Assembly: GCA_025057755.1 (NCBI GenBank)
Contig: JANWVC010000024.1
Span: forward strand, 1 to 58,873
DNA length: 58,873 nt
Reading direction: 5' to 3'
Source: Limisphaera sp.
Lineage (GTDB): Bacteria; Verrucomicrobiota; Verrucomicrobiia; Limisphaerales; Limisphaeraceae
Shown: piece by piece, positions 34,517-44,028 of the stretch
How the letters are laid out: the number at the start of each line of letters is the position of its first letter
How positions within the stretch are numbered: position 1 is the first letter of the stretch
Made by a program: the position numbers and the translations under genes
The notes under the pieces: generated by a model
Seen by the model: the letters and a program-made list of their open reading frames with translations, nothing else
Told to the model about the DNA's origin: nothing
The model's database searches: none

Positions 34517-35608
34517 ATGAACACGTTGCAACGCCATTTACTGGGCCAGGTCGTGGCAACCATGCTGCTAGCGGTGACCGTGTTTGTGTTCGTTCTGCTA
34601 CTGGGCAACGCAATCCGGGAAGTGCTGCTCCTGCTGATGCAGCGCCAAGTTAGCCCAGGAATTGTCCTGCAGGCGCTGGGTTTGCTGCTGCCTTATGTAG
34701 CCCCCTTCGCGCTGCCCATGGGCCTGCTGACAGCCACTCTACTGGTGTTTGGGCGCTTCAGCGCTGACCAAGAACTGACCGCAGCCCGAGCTAGCGGGCT
34801 TAGTTTGGCATGCTTGGTCACGCCGGTTTTGGCGTTGTCAGCCCTGCTCAGCGTTGTCGCGATCTTGTTTAATGCCGAATGGGCCCCTCGCAGCCGCGTG
34901 GCTTACAAAGACGTGCTGATGCGTGTGGGCTTGGAGATGGCCGGCTCTCTGCTCCCCGAGCAGCAGTATATTCATGATTACCCCGGGCTCGTGCTGTATG
35001 TGGGGCGCAGTCAGCAATCCCGACTGGAACAAGTGATCGTCTGGAAGTTGGATGGGCAAGGACGTGCGGAATATTGGCTTCGGGCCGAACAGGGGCGTGT
35101 GAAAATCGAATCCGGATCCGGCCGGCTGCAACTTGAACTGGAGGAGGTCGTAGCCGCGCGTCGGCTTGCCACTGGTTGGGTGCCCGCAGGTTATGCTCGC
35201 AACCTGGTTTACGAGCTTGAGCCGCCCTCACAGCAGCCGCGTCGTTCACCCAAGCTAAGCGAGATGACTTGGGAGCAGCTTTTTCAACAACTGCATCAAC
35301 GCATACAACAAGGTATCGATCCCACCCCAGTGCGGGTTCAAATCCATCAACGGGCCGCATTTGGGTTTGCCTGTTTTTCCTTTTGCTTGTTGGGCATTCC
35401 CTTGGGGATACGGCTCCATCGGCGGGAAACCAATGTCAGCGTCGCACTCGCCCTGGTTCTCGTAGCCATTTATTTCAGTTTCCTGCTGCTGGCCGCTGCG
35501 TGGGACACGCGCCCGGATCGATATCCTCAGTGGCTCGTGTGGGCTCCAAACTTTTTATTTCAAGGCTTGGGCGCCTATTTGCTATGGCGGTGCGACCGGG
35601 CTCCCTGA
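34517..35608 (+). CDS. LptF/LptG-family LPS export permease
   Basis: The ATG at 34517 (MNTLQRHLLGQVVATMLLAV) gives 363 residues; an earlier start at 34412 would overlap lpxA. The YjgP/YjgQ layout is clear: membrane spans at about 15-40, 55-80 and 95-125, a periplasmic beta-rich domain of about 150 residues (YPGLVLYVGRSQQSRLEQ), and three C-terminal spans (FGFACFSFCLLGIPLGIRL, VSVALALVLVAIYFSFLLLA). It works with LptB and its partner permease to move LPS out of the inner membrane. Only one of the two permeases is in the window. It sits right after lpxA. Confidence 0.92.
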   Translation: MNTLQRHLLGQVVATMLLAVTVFVFVLLLGNAIREVLLLLMQRQVSPGIVLQALGLLLPYVAPFALPMGLLTATLLVFGRFSADQELTAARASGLSLACLVTPVLALSALLSVVAILFNAEWAPRSRVAYKDVLMRVGLEMAGSLLPEQQYIHDYPGLVLYVGRSQQSRLEQVIVWKLDGQGRAEYWLRAEQGRVKIESGSGRLQLELEEVVAARRLATGWVPAGYARNLVYELEPPSQQPRRSPKLSEMTWEQLFQQLHQRIQQGIDPTPVRVQIHQRAAFGFACFSFCLLGIPLGIRLHRRETNVSVALALVLVAIYFSFLLLAAAWDTRPDRYPQWLVWAPNFLFQGLGAYLLWRCDRAP

Positions 35609-35836
35609 ATGGGACGGCCGCAAATCGGAGCTATAGTTTCGCAAGGGTCCTGCCGATAAGGGATCGGATCATGACTCGGTGCTGAAGTTCCGGAACCATG
35701 TGGTCCCCGGCATCCACGGCATCGCCGGGTTCCAACGCGGAAGTGGGGTGCGAGATTCTCTCGCAGCCAACTTCTTGTGGCGCCGGGACGCTTCCAACGA
35801 GTCGCACCGGTGCCACGACGCACCGGCAGCAAGGCC
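35609..35836. other. Intergenic region between lptF/G and the pilus genes
   Basis: About 230 bases with no gene that I can support. It may hold a promoter for the pilus gene pair; none was recognised. Confidence 0.35.
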
Positions 35837-36688
35837 ATGGCTACTGCTACCACACTGAGCCAGAGCGAGATCGCTCAGTTGATGCAAACGATTGAGATGT
35901 TCGAGGTGATTGCTCAATCGCAACCCCTCGACTATCAATCGTTGGAAATTCTCAAGGAGGCTTACTCCAAACTCGGCCAGGAAGACCGGGTAATCAAAAC
36001 GTCCAAGCGCATTGCCGAAGCATACGTTCAGTTGGGGCAATTTTCTTCGGCCATTCTCGAATACGAAAGCATTTTGCAACGGCGTCCGGAAGATGAGGAA
36101 GTTCGCGCCGCCCTCCGGGAGATTGAAGCTCGAGCGGCCAATCTGACCGGCGCCGGGCAGACTCCAGCAGACAATGACGCAGCGCCAGCCCGCGCAACCC
36201 TTGGCGCTGCGCCCTTGTCTCCTGCTCCCATTGCCGCCGTCGAAGACGGACGCATGGCCATGCGAAAGCTGTTCGTAGATGGCCGAGTGATCACCGGCGC
36301 AGATTTTGATGCCTGCTGGCCCACCCCCAACCTTCATCACTCTCCGGGCGATCCCGTTGCCCCTTTCATTCAGGTCCTACACGAAAAAGCCCTGGTGCCG
36401 GTGGAACGTTCCTTGAAGCTACTGGTCGATCGCAGTCGTTTGCCTTACTTGCCTTTGGAGCGTTACGACATCGATATCGAGCTGACCCGCCGTTTCCCGG
36501 CCGCATTATGCCGGCGTTGGTGTGTTTTGCCGTTCGATACCCTAGGTCGAGCCCTTTTGGTAGCTACTGCCAACCCTTTCAATCAGCAGGCGGTTCGAGA
36601 GCTGAGCGCAATTTGGCCCCAACGCCTGCAGTGGTATTTGGCTGCTCCAGCCGAACTGTTGAAGTATTTGCGCACCGCCTTTCGTTGA
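35837..36688 (+). CDS. TPR plus MshEN/GspE-N domain protein
   Basis: The ATG at 35837 (MATATTLSQSEIAQL) is preferred to a start at 35777; AAGG lies just before it. The 283 residues begin with TPR-like helices at about 30-100 (LKEAYSKLGQEDRVIKTSK, YVQLGQFSSAILEYESIL), a linker rich in Ala and Pro, and a C-terminal domain at about 180-283 that resembles the N-terminal domain of PilB/GspE ATPases (LPFDTLGRALLVATANPFN). No ATPase core is present. It ends six bases before pilB, so it is probably an assembly or regulatory partner of that ATPase. MshEN domains often bind cyclic di-GMP, but its key residues are not clearly conserved here. Confidence 0.8.
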   Translation: MATATTLSQSEIAQLMQTIEMFEVIAQSQPLDYQSLEILKEAYSKLGQEDRVIKTSKRIAEAYVQLGQFSSAILEYESILQRRPEDEEVRAALREIEARAANLTGAGQTPADNDAAPARATLGAAPLSPAPIAAVEDGRMAMRKLFVDGRVITGADFDACWPTPNLHHSPGDPVAPFIQVLHEKALVPVERSLKLLVDRSRLPYLPLERYDIDIELTRRFPAALCRRWCVLPFDTLGRALLVATANPFNQQAVRELSAIWPQRLQWYLAAPAELLKYLRTAFR

Positions 36689-36694
36689 GCTGCC

Positions 36695-38431
36695 ATGCCG
36701 CCGCTGAAAACATTCGGAGAACGGATCGCCGATGCTCTGGTGGAGGACGGTCTCCTGACCTCCCAACAAGTAGCCGAGCTACTGGAGCTTCAGCGCAAGG
36801 ACGGCGCCCGGTTGGTCAAGCTGATTCAGGACAGGGGCTTCGTGAGCGAGATTGACCTGGTCGTCTCCATGGGCCGGGTGCTGAATGTGCCTCCCATCAA
36901 TCTCGCTCGCATCAATATTCCCCTGGAGATAGCCGAATTGATCCCGCGTGATCTCGCCCACAATCACAAGGTCATCCCCATTGCCCGGCTCGAAAACAAG
37001 CTGTTCGTGGCCATGGCGGATCCCTTGAACGTCCTGGCCCTCGATGACATCAAGCGGACCACACGACTGGAGGTTCATCCCTTGATTGCCCCGGAACGGG
37101 CCATCCTGGATAAGCTTGGCAGCATTGACGCCGCCAAGAGCGGCAGCATCGAACAGTTCATCCAAGACGCGCAGAAAGCCGCCGCAGAGGCTGAAGACGA
37201 CCAACTCGAAGTAACCCGAGAGTCCACAGAGGAGGTCAACCTCGACCAATTGGCCGCTTCCACGGAGGAGGCCCCCGTCATCAAACTGGCCAATCTCATT
37301 CTTGTGCAAGGCATCAAGGAGCGAGCCAGTGACATCCATTTGGAACCCTTCGAAAAAACGGTCCGGCTCCGATATCGGATTGACGGAGTGTTGCATGATG
37401 TGACCCCGCCGCCCAAAAGCATGTACTTAGCTCTCGTGTCGCGCTTCAAAATCATGTCGAGCCTCGACATCGCGGAGCGTCGCCTTCCTCAGGACGGCCG
37501 CATGCGCGTGCGCGTGGGCGGTCGTGACTACGATTTGCGCGTTTCCATTCTTCCCACCGTCCACGGCGAAAAAGTGGTGCTGCGCGTGCTGGACAAGTCC
37601 AACCTTTCCGGAAGCTTGGACCAACTGGGCCTGGATCCACACACCTACCAGCGAGTCAAAGCAGCGGTGGATGCCCCACACGGACTGCTGTTGGTAACCG
37701 GTCCCACGGGTTCGGGTAAAACCACCACGCTCTATTCTGCCCTCAATGAACTCAACAACCCAATGTACAACATCATTACCGTGGAAGATCCGGTGGAGTT
37801 TCAGATCCCGGGCATCAACCAGGTCCCTGTCCGCAAAGAGATCGGCCTGACTTTTGCCAACGCCCTCCGCTCCATCCTTCGGCAGGATCCCGACATCATC
37901 ATGATCGGGGAGATACGCGACACCGAGACGGCCGAAATTGCCATAGAGGCAGCCCTTACAGGGCACCAGGTCCTCTCTACGATGCACTGCAATGACGCGG
38001 CTGGTGCCATCACCCGACTCGACGAAATGGGCATCGCGCCGTTCCTGATTTCCTCCTCCGTGATTCTCTCTTGCGCGCAACGTCTCATGCGAAAAATCTG
38101 TCCTGTGTGCAAAGAACCGGTCACCTACCCCGCCAAAATGTTCCGAGACTTAAACATTGACCCGGCCCTGTTCGATGGAGTGACGCTCTACCGTGGGCGC
38201 GGTTGCGACCGATGTCGCAACTCCGGCTATGCAGGTCGCATGGCGATCATCGAAGCCATGACCGTCACCGACGAAATCCGGCGGCTCATTATTAGCCGGG
38301 CCAATTCACACGAAATTGGTCAGGTTGCCATCCAACAAGGCATGAAGACGCTCCGTATGGTGGCCTTGGATCGTGTCCGCGAAGGGCTCTCCACCTTGGA
38401 GCAGGTGCTCGTGCTCACCATGTCTCATTGA
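36695..38431 (+). CDS. pilB: Type IV pilus / type II secretion assembly ATPase
   Basis: A 578-residue cytoplasmic hexameric ATPase that drives pilin polymerisation. The N-terminal MshEN-type domain (VLNVPPINLARINIPLEIAE) is followed by a linker and the core: Walker A GPTGSGKTT at about 336-344, the Asp box ITVEDPVEFQIPGINQV, Walker B DPDIIMIGEIRD, the His box LTGHQVLSTMHCNDA, and a zinc motif with CPVC and CDRC. It follows the TPR/MshEN gene by six bases. PilT, PilC and pilins are not in the window, so pilus versus T2SS function cannot be settled. Confidence 0.93.
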   Translation: MPPLKTFGERIADALVEDGLLTSQQVAELLELQRKDGARLVKLIQDRGFVSEIDLVVSMGRVLNVPPINLARINIPLEIAELIPRDLAHNHKVIPIARLENKLFVAMADPLNVLALDDIKRTTRLEVHPLIAPERAILDKLGSIDAAKSGSIEQFIQDAQKAAAEAEDDQLEVTRESTEEVNLDQLAASTEEAPVIKLANLILVQGIKERASDIHLEPFEKTVRLRYRIDGVLHDVTPPPKSMYLALVSRFKIMSSLDIAERRLPQDGRMRVRVGGRDYDLRVSILPTVHGEKVVLRVLDKSNLSGSLDQLGLDPHTYQRVKAAVDAPHGLLLVTGPTGSGKTTTLYSALNELNNPMYNIITVEDPVEFQIPGINQVPVRKEIGLTFANALRSILRQDPDIIMIGEIRDTETAEIAIEAALTGHQVLSTMHCNDAAGAITRLDEMGIAPFLISSSVILSCAQRLMRKICPVCKEPVTYPAKMFRDLNIDPALFDGVTLYRGRGCDRCRNSGYAGRMAIIEAMTVTDEIRRLIISRANSHEIGQVAIQQGMKTLRMVALDRVREGLSTLEQVLVLTMSH

Positions 38432-38464
38432 TCAAACCGACCGACACGGTCTTAAGCCCCCACG

Positions 38465-39226
38465 CTAGTCCCCGGAGACATGGTGCGCCAACCATGTGAG
38501 CCGAAGCCCTTCCAACGTCAGATCCGGACAAACCGTCTCAATCAATCGTAAACGGCCCGCTAACAGGGCGGCATCCCCGCCCGTGGCCACCACGCGCAGA
38601 TGCGGCACACCTAGCTGCCCTTGAATCTCACGAACAATCGCTTCTACCAACCCGGGGTATCCATACCATGCGCCTGCCAACATGGCTTCTTCCGTGCTGC
38701 GACCCACCACCTGCTCACAGGAACGCAACTGCACTCGGGGTAACAACGCCGTCCGTTCGTGCAAATAATCCGTCATGGCGGCCAATCCCGGCGCGATGAC
38801 CCCTCCCACATAACATCCTCGTCCATCCACAATGTCAAAGGTCACGGCCGTTCCAAAATCCACGACCACCACGGGCGCACCAAAATGATGACGCGCTGCT
38901 ATCGCATTCGCCAAACGGTCCGCCCCGATCGTCTCCGGACGTGGATAATCAATGACCAAGCCTCGCACCGTGCCGGCGTGCAATTGCAACGGGTCTATGC
39001 CCCAGTGTCGCTGCAGCGCCAATTGTACCTGACCTGTTACATGCGGCACCACGCTGGCCACTACGGCCCCTTCTAGGTGCGTTGTCCCCACCCAGGATCG
39101 CAACTGGTCCGCAGCCGCACCTTCCGCCCACTGACGGGTCGGGAGCGACTCACGTGCATGTACCCTCTGGATGTCCGCCAGCCCGACATGGGTCCGGGTG
39201 TTACCAATGTCAATCAACAGCAGCAT
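38465..39226 (-). CDS. coaX: Type III pantothenate kinase
   Basis: First step of CoA synthesis from pantothenate. The ATG at 39226 is preferred because GAGG lies eight bases upstream and the canonical start MLLLIDIGNTRTHVGL begins there, giving 253 residues. Further motifs: YPRPETIGADRLANAIAA, VVVDFGTAVTFDIVD, YVGGVIAPGLAAM and VATGGDAALL. The frame from 39409 adds an implausible N-terminus. It converges on pilB with 33 bases between the stops. Confidence 0.95.
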   Translation of the reverse strand: MLLLIDIGNTRTHVGLADIQRVHARESLPTRQWAEGAAADQLRSWVGTTHLEGAVVASVVPHVTGQVQLALQRHWGIDPLQLHAGTVRGLVIDYPRPETIGADRLANAIAARHHFGAPVVVVDFGTAVTFDIVDGRGCYVGGVIAPGLAAMTDYLHERTALLPRVQLRSCEQVVGRSTEEAMLAGAWYGYPGLVEAIVREIQGQLGVPHLRVVATGGDAALLAGRLRLIETVCPDLTLEGLRLTWLAHHVSGD

Positions 39227-39723
39227 GCGCAGATCCTCGGCCACCGGAGCTTCTCCACCACTCCAAGTTTGTCTCTGGAGCCTAGCGGTAACCGCGGCTG
39301 GTTCACAAGGGCTGTCAACTCCCGGATCTGAAGAAGCCTGGCTCGGGAAAGATTGGCTCGCGGCCCGGGAACCGTAACGCACACGCCGCATGCAACCGGG
39401 GTCAGACATCGCTGCTGTTTGAGCATCCCGCGACCGGCTCCTGTCTCTAAAACCAAAACGTTTATGGAGCTCTGCGCCTCAGAAACTAATGGTGGCCCGA
39501 GCGCGGGTCTCGGAGAAAATGCCGGATCATGGGGATTGAACCCGCTGACGACCCGTACCCGCGCGGAGGCCCCGTGCGAGGGGCAGCCTCTGTCCGGTTC
39601 TAGACCTGTGGGCGATGCCCCATCGGGATGGCTCCAGGTGCAATTTTGGATGGACAAACCAACCGCCACTTCGCTGTAGTGATGCACCGTTCAGGATTGT
39701 CGTGCCATCGTTGGGGTCAGGAA
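39227..39723. other. Divergent intergenic region
   Basis: About 500 bases between coaX and the DUF2723 gene, likely with both promoters. In-frame upstream starts for both genes fall here but have worse ribosome-binding sites. No other gene is visible. Confidence 0.4.
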
Positions 39724-42700
39724 ATGGAACGAACCAAACCATCCGGTATGAAGTCCGGAGTTCATTCGGCTGCAACCGCGGCTGCCGGTGCTGCTCTTTC
39801 CGCGGCACCCACTGTGCCTCCGCTGTTTCGTCCGGTAGACTGGCTGACTTTTACGCTCACCGCCATCACTGTCTTTACGGGCTACTTATGGACGCTGGCT
39901 CCTGACCTGACCTTGGAAGATTGTGGCGAACTGGCGGTGGCCAGTTATTACGCCGGCATTCCACATCCCCCGGGGTACCCGGTTTGGACCCTCTACACAT
40001 GGCTCTGGACCCTTTTACCCTGGTCCAATATTGCTTGGCGTGTAGCCCTGGCCAGTGCCTTTGCCGGTGCCTTGGCGTGCGGGTTTTTGGGACTCCTGGT
40101 TTCGCGCGGCAGTAGCATGCTCATGGAGGGCATCGAAGAACTTAAGGCCATGACGGGGCGGTGGGAAAGTGCCATTTGTCTCGTCTCAGGTTTTGTGGCG
40201 GGCGGCCTGTTAGGCTTTAACGGTTTCATGTGGAGCCAGTCGGTAATCGTAGAGGTGTACTCGCTGAGCGTGCTGTCGCTGGTGCTGGTGATGCTCTTTT
40301 TACTGCGTTGGATCTACGCACCTGACCAATGGCGCTATCTTTACTGGGCTTTCTTCATGTTCGGCATTTGCTTCACAAATCATCAATCCCTGCTGGTGGC
40401 GGCCATGGGGATTGAAGTCGCGATCGTTGCCGCGCGGCCCGCCCTCGGCCGGGATTTCCTTCTGGCCAACAGCATCGTGTATCTGCTGGGTTTGGTGGCC
40501 TACGCATTGAATAAGCTGCCCATGTTTGCGAGTCCGCCAGGCCAGCTCAACATGATGTTCGTTATATTTAACATGGTGGGTTTGGCCTCTCTGGGAACTC
40601 TGGGATGGCTATACTTGCGTACCCAAAAGTTGGGAACCTATTGGAAGCCGGTGTTGATTTGTGGCCTCCTGTTCTTTCTCGGTGTCTCATTTTATCTCTA
40701 CATGCCGATCGCAGGCATGAGCAACCCGCCCATGCAATGGGGATATCCCCGTACAGAAGAGGGCTTCTGGCACGCATTAACGCGGGGTCAGTATGAAAAG
40801 GCCAATCCCACCAACTTTTTGAATGATCCGCTCCGATTCCTCATGCAGTTGAGAATGTTGGTCGAAGGCGTCGCCGACGAATTCAGTTGGGTATTCATGT
40901 TCATTGCTGTTGTGCCGTTTCTTTTCCTGCGACGCATGCAACAACGGGAGCGGGCATGGATTATCGGGGTTACCGCTATTTACCTGTGCCTCGGCGTCCT
41001 GCTAATGATCCTGCTGAACCCCCCCCCCGACCGCGCCGCGCGTGAATTGGTGCGTGTGTTCTTCACGGCTTCGCATGTTTGCGTGGCTCTGTTGGTTGGC
41101 TATGGCTTGACTCTGATTGCGTCTTACATGGCCACGCACTTTACGCAATTCCGCCAACGCGGTCTGGTAGGAGGTTTCGTAGCTTTCGCACTGGCGGTCA
41201 TGTCGTTAGGGCAAAAGACCGATCAACTTTTCGGAGGTGAAGCCGGTCAAAATCCCGTGCAGGTGTTCTTCAAGGGCCTGGTCCAGGCATTTGAGCCCGA
41301 CCAGTATGGCCTGCCCATCTATGCCGGCCTGATGTTGATCGGGATGACCGTGGCTTTCATCATCGGATGCGCGGTTTACCGTCAACGGGCCCCCTTGGCC
41401 ATTACCCTCGCCATGTTTGCCCTCATGCCGGGCTATTCATTCATGAACAATTGGTTCGAAAATGAGCAACGCGGGCACCTGTTTGGTTATTGGTTTGGTC
41501 ACGACATGTTCGTGCCACCTTTCGTGGGACCTGATGGTAAGTTGACGTACGATCGACAGTTGCGAGCGAAATACTTGCAGGATCCCGAAAAGGCCAAGTT
41601 TGTATATCCCGAAATGGCTCGTGACGCGGTGCTTTACGGGGGAACAGATCCTGGACGTTTCTGTCCCACCTACACGATCTTTTGCGAAAGCTTCATCCCG
41701 CCCCGGTGCAAGCCGCGTGACCCCGAATTTGATCGTCGGGACGTTTACATCATTACTCAAAATGCGCTGGCTGATGGCACCTATCTGATGTACATCCGCG
41801 CTCACTACAACAAGAGCGAGCAGATCAAGTACGACACACCCTTTTTCCAAGAACTGTTCCGCAGTGAGCAGGAAACGCGTCGGGGCTACTACACCAATCT
41901 TCTAGCCCGATTGGCCTGTCTCTTGCTTGATCGTCCGCTGACCGCTCTGGGAGACGCGATCGAAAAGCGACGCCGGGCGGGCACTTCCTATTTCAAACCG
42001 GAGGAGTTTTTGCCGGGATTTGTGGAGCGGCTTCGAGCCCGACAAGACCCCGTTTCCGAGTTTCTCTTCACCAATCTGACGGAGCGAACTCGGCGCAGTC
42101 TTGAGGGGCAGGCCGATCTGAAGGCGTTGGCCCGCGAATTGAACCAGCTTCTGGAACGGGACCTAAAAGTCACGCACCGTTTGGAGCGTCTGCGCGCACG
42201 CAAGGCGGCCCTGGAGGATCGTCTGCTTGGCATGCAGCCCACGAAGCGCCAACAACGCCTTCGAGAGTCCCTGCAGCAACAGATTGAAGCATTGGAAAAG
42301 ATTGAACCCCTGTATACGCCAGCTCGATTTGCACATGTCCAGCTCTCCCAGCATGTGCAGCGTTTTTTGGCTCAGAATCCCCGTTTGCACAGCCGGATTC
42401 GGCTCCATCGTCTCCTTTTGGAAGAGGCTTATCCAGGTCTGCTCGCACGGAGCCCGGGCGGAGTCTATCCGGATCGGGAAATCTACATCGCCACCCCAGA
42501 TGATTCCCAGCAATGCTTCAACCAATACATTGAAGACGCAGCCCGTCGGCTTCGACTGAACCAACTCAAGCCGGGGGAGAATGTGTCGTTGGTAGGCACG
42601 GGGCCCGACCAAAAGGTCCAAGTCTCCGGTCAGGTTTCCGTGATGGCTATCAACGGCCTCATCGCCAAGGTGATGTTTGACAAGAATCCAGAGCATGAAT

Positions 42701-43845
42701 TCTACGTGGAGGAGAGCTTCCCGCTGGACTGGATGTATCCCCATCTGGTGCCGTTCGGCATCATCATGAAAGTCAACCGCGATCCCTTGCCGGAGCTAAG
42801 TGAGGAGATCCTGGCCCGGGACCACCATTTTTGGTCGCACTACTCCGAACGGCTAATTGGCAACTGGATCACGTATGATACCCCGGTTCGCGAGATCGTC
42901 CGGTTTGCTGAGCAGGTCTATCTGCGGAGGAACTTTGCCGGGTTCCGTGGCGATCGGAAATTCGTCCGCGATGATCAGGCGCAGAAGTCGTTTTCGAAGC
43001 TCCGTAGTTCTATTGCCGGCGTGTACGCATGGCGCGTGGCAGACGCAAATGCCCGCCTGGCCCATTTGCATGCGAACCCTTTGCCGGACCCTGCAGCGCA
43101 ACAGGCTCAGTTGGCCCATTGGAGCGCGGTGCGAGATCGCATGATCCGCGAGGCTGATTTCGCATTTCGGCAAGCCTTCGCCTTCTGCCCATACAGTCCG
43201 GAAGCGGTCTTTCGGTATTGCCAGCTTCTGATTTCGCTCCAACGTTACGAGGACGCATGGCTCATCGCGGAGACCTGTCGCAAGCTGGACCCTTACAATG
43301 CACAGGTTACCGACCTCGCTCATCGGCTGCGCGCCGTCAAGGATGCCAACCCGACGGCGTTTGCACCCGGAGCTCCCAACCTGGCAGAAATGGAGCGAAT
43401 TCTGGCAACCCAGCCGACCAATTTTCAACACGCGCTCGACCTTGCAAGCATCTATCTGTCACTAGGGCAAAGCAACCGGGCTTTTCAAATTCTGGACCAA
43501 ATCGTTCACAACCCGCAGGCCCACGCCGGGGCCGTTCTCGCCGTGGCACAGGCGTATCTGTCGCTGGCCCACTATGCGAAATTGGAACCGGTGCTAGAGC
43601 GGCTCGCCCAGCTCACCCCGTATCAGCCCGAGGCATGGTACGACCTGGCAGCCATGAAGGCGATCCTCCAGAAGTCGGCTGAGGCCATTCCCCATTTGCG
43701 CCGTGCGTTCGAACTGAGCGATGCTCGACTCCTGACCAATCCGAGTGCACCCAATTTGCGGGCCCTCGCCCGCCAGGATCCACGCTTCCAATCCCTGCGT
43801 CAAAACCCAGCTTTTCAAAGCCTAACGGAGTCCGCTCCGCCTTGA
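39724..43845 (+). CDS. DUF2723 (TMEM260/GT117-like) membrane protein with C-terminal TPRs
   Basis: The ATG at 39724 has AGGA just upstream; 39628 is an alternative. The product is about 1373 residues. The N-terminal third has around ten membrane spans and the DUF2723 signature LTLEDCGELAVASYYAGIPH and PGYPVWTLYTWLW. The TMEM260 relatives in eukaryotes transfer O-mannose to proteins, so a glycosyltransferase role is likely. A large extramembrane part includes a coiled coil (about 800-860) and, from about 1090 on, TPR-like repeats (FRYCQLLISLQRYEDAWLI, LASIYLSLGQSNRAFQILD). Bacterial DUF2723 proteins are often shorter and lack the TPR end. A C10 run lies inside the gene (41019-41028). Confidence 0.85.
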   Translation: MERTKPSGMKSGVHSAATAAAGAALSAAPTVPPLFRPVDWLTFTLTAITVFTGYLWTLAPDLTLEDCGELAVASYYAGIPHPPGYPVWTLYTWLWTLLPWSNIAWRVALASAFAGALACGFLGLLVSRGSSMLMEGIEELKAMTGRWESAICLVSGFVAGGLLGFNGFMWSQSVIVEVYSLSVLSLVLVMLFLLRWIYAPDQWRYLYWAFFMFGICFTNHQSLLVAAMGIEVAIVAARPALGRDFLLANSIVYLLGLVAYALNKLPMFASPPGQLNMMFVIFNMVGLASLGTLGWLYLRTQKLGTYWKPVLICGLLFFLGVSFYLYMPIAGMSNPPMQWGYPRTEEGFWHALTRGQYEKANPTNFLNDPLRFLMQLRMLVEGVADEFSWVFMFIAVVPFLFLRRMQQRERAWIIGVTAIYLCLGVLLMILLNPPPDRAARELVRVFFTASHVCVALLVGYGLTLIASYMATHFTQFRQRGLVGGFVAFALAVMSLGQKTDQLFGGEAGQNPVQVFFKGLVQAFEPDQYGLPIYAGLMLIGMTVAFIIGCAVYRQRAPLAITLAMFALMPGYSFMNNWFENEQRGHLFGYWFGHDMFVPPFVGPDGKLTYDRQLRAKYLQDPEKAKFVYPEMARDAVLYGGTDPGRFCPTYTIFCESFIPPRCKPRDPEFDRRDVYIITQNALADGTYLMYIRAHYNKSEQIKYDTPFFQELFRSEQETRRGYYTNLLARLACLLLDRPLTALGDAIEKRRRAGTSYFKPEEFLPGFVERLRARQDPVSEFLFTNLTERTRRSLEGQADLKALARELNQLLERDLKVTHRLERLRARKAALEDRLLGMQPTKRQQRLRESLQQQIEALEKIEPLYTPARFAHVQLSQHVQRFLAQNPRLHSRIRLHRLLLEEAYPGLLARSPGGVYPDREIYIATPDDSQQCFNQYIEDAARRLRLNQLKPGENVSLVGTGPDQKVQVSGQVSVMAINGLIAKVMFDKNPEHEFYVEESFPLDWMYPHLVPFGIIMKVNRDPLPELSEEILARDHHFWSHYSERLIGNWITYDTPVREIVRFAEQVYLRRNFAGFRGDRKFVRDDQAQKSFSKLRSSIAGVYAWRVADANARLAHLHANPLPDPAAQQAQLAHWSAVRDRMIREADFAFRQAFAFCPYSPEAVFRYCQLLISLQRYEDAWLIAETCRKLDPYNAQVTDLAHRLRAVKDANPTAFAPGAPNLAEMERILATQPTNFQHALDLASIYLSLGQSNRAFQILDQIVHNPQAHAGAVLAVAQAYLSLAHYAKLEPVLERLAQLTPYQPEAWYDLAAMKAILQKSAEAIPHLRRAFELSDARLLTNPSAPNLRALARQDPRFQSLRQNPAFQSLTESAPP
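41019..41028. repeat. Homopolymeric C10 tract inside the DUF2723 gene
   Basis: Ten consecutive C residues encode part of Asn and three prolines (NPPPD) in the middle of the membrane region. Slippage by one base would end the protein early. Confidence 0.9.
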
Positions 43846-44028
43846 CTCAGTAAGCCTAGTTCTCGTCTCGAAGGGAATCTCTTCTGCACCGGACGGAGCC
43901 CAACAGCTCGTAGCAAATGGATTGACGACACGGCGCCCGCCTCGCGCTTTTTATGAGTTGGGCCTCGAATACCGCAGCCGGCCGCAAGATTGCCGTGCAC
44001 AGCGGCGCTTCGCTAAAGTGGCTATGCC

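Noticed and set aside
35669..36340. Long minus-strand frame opposite the TPR/MshEN gene
   Set aside because: Mirror frame of a well-supported gene, with no domain of its own.
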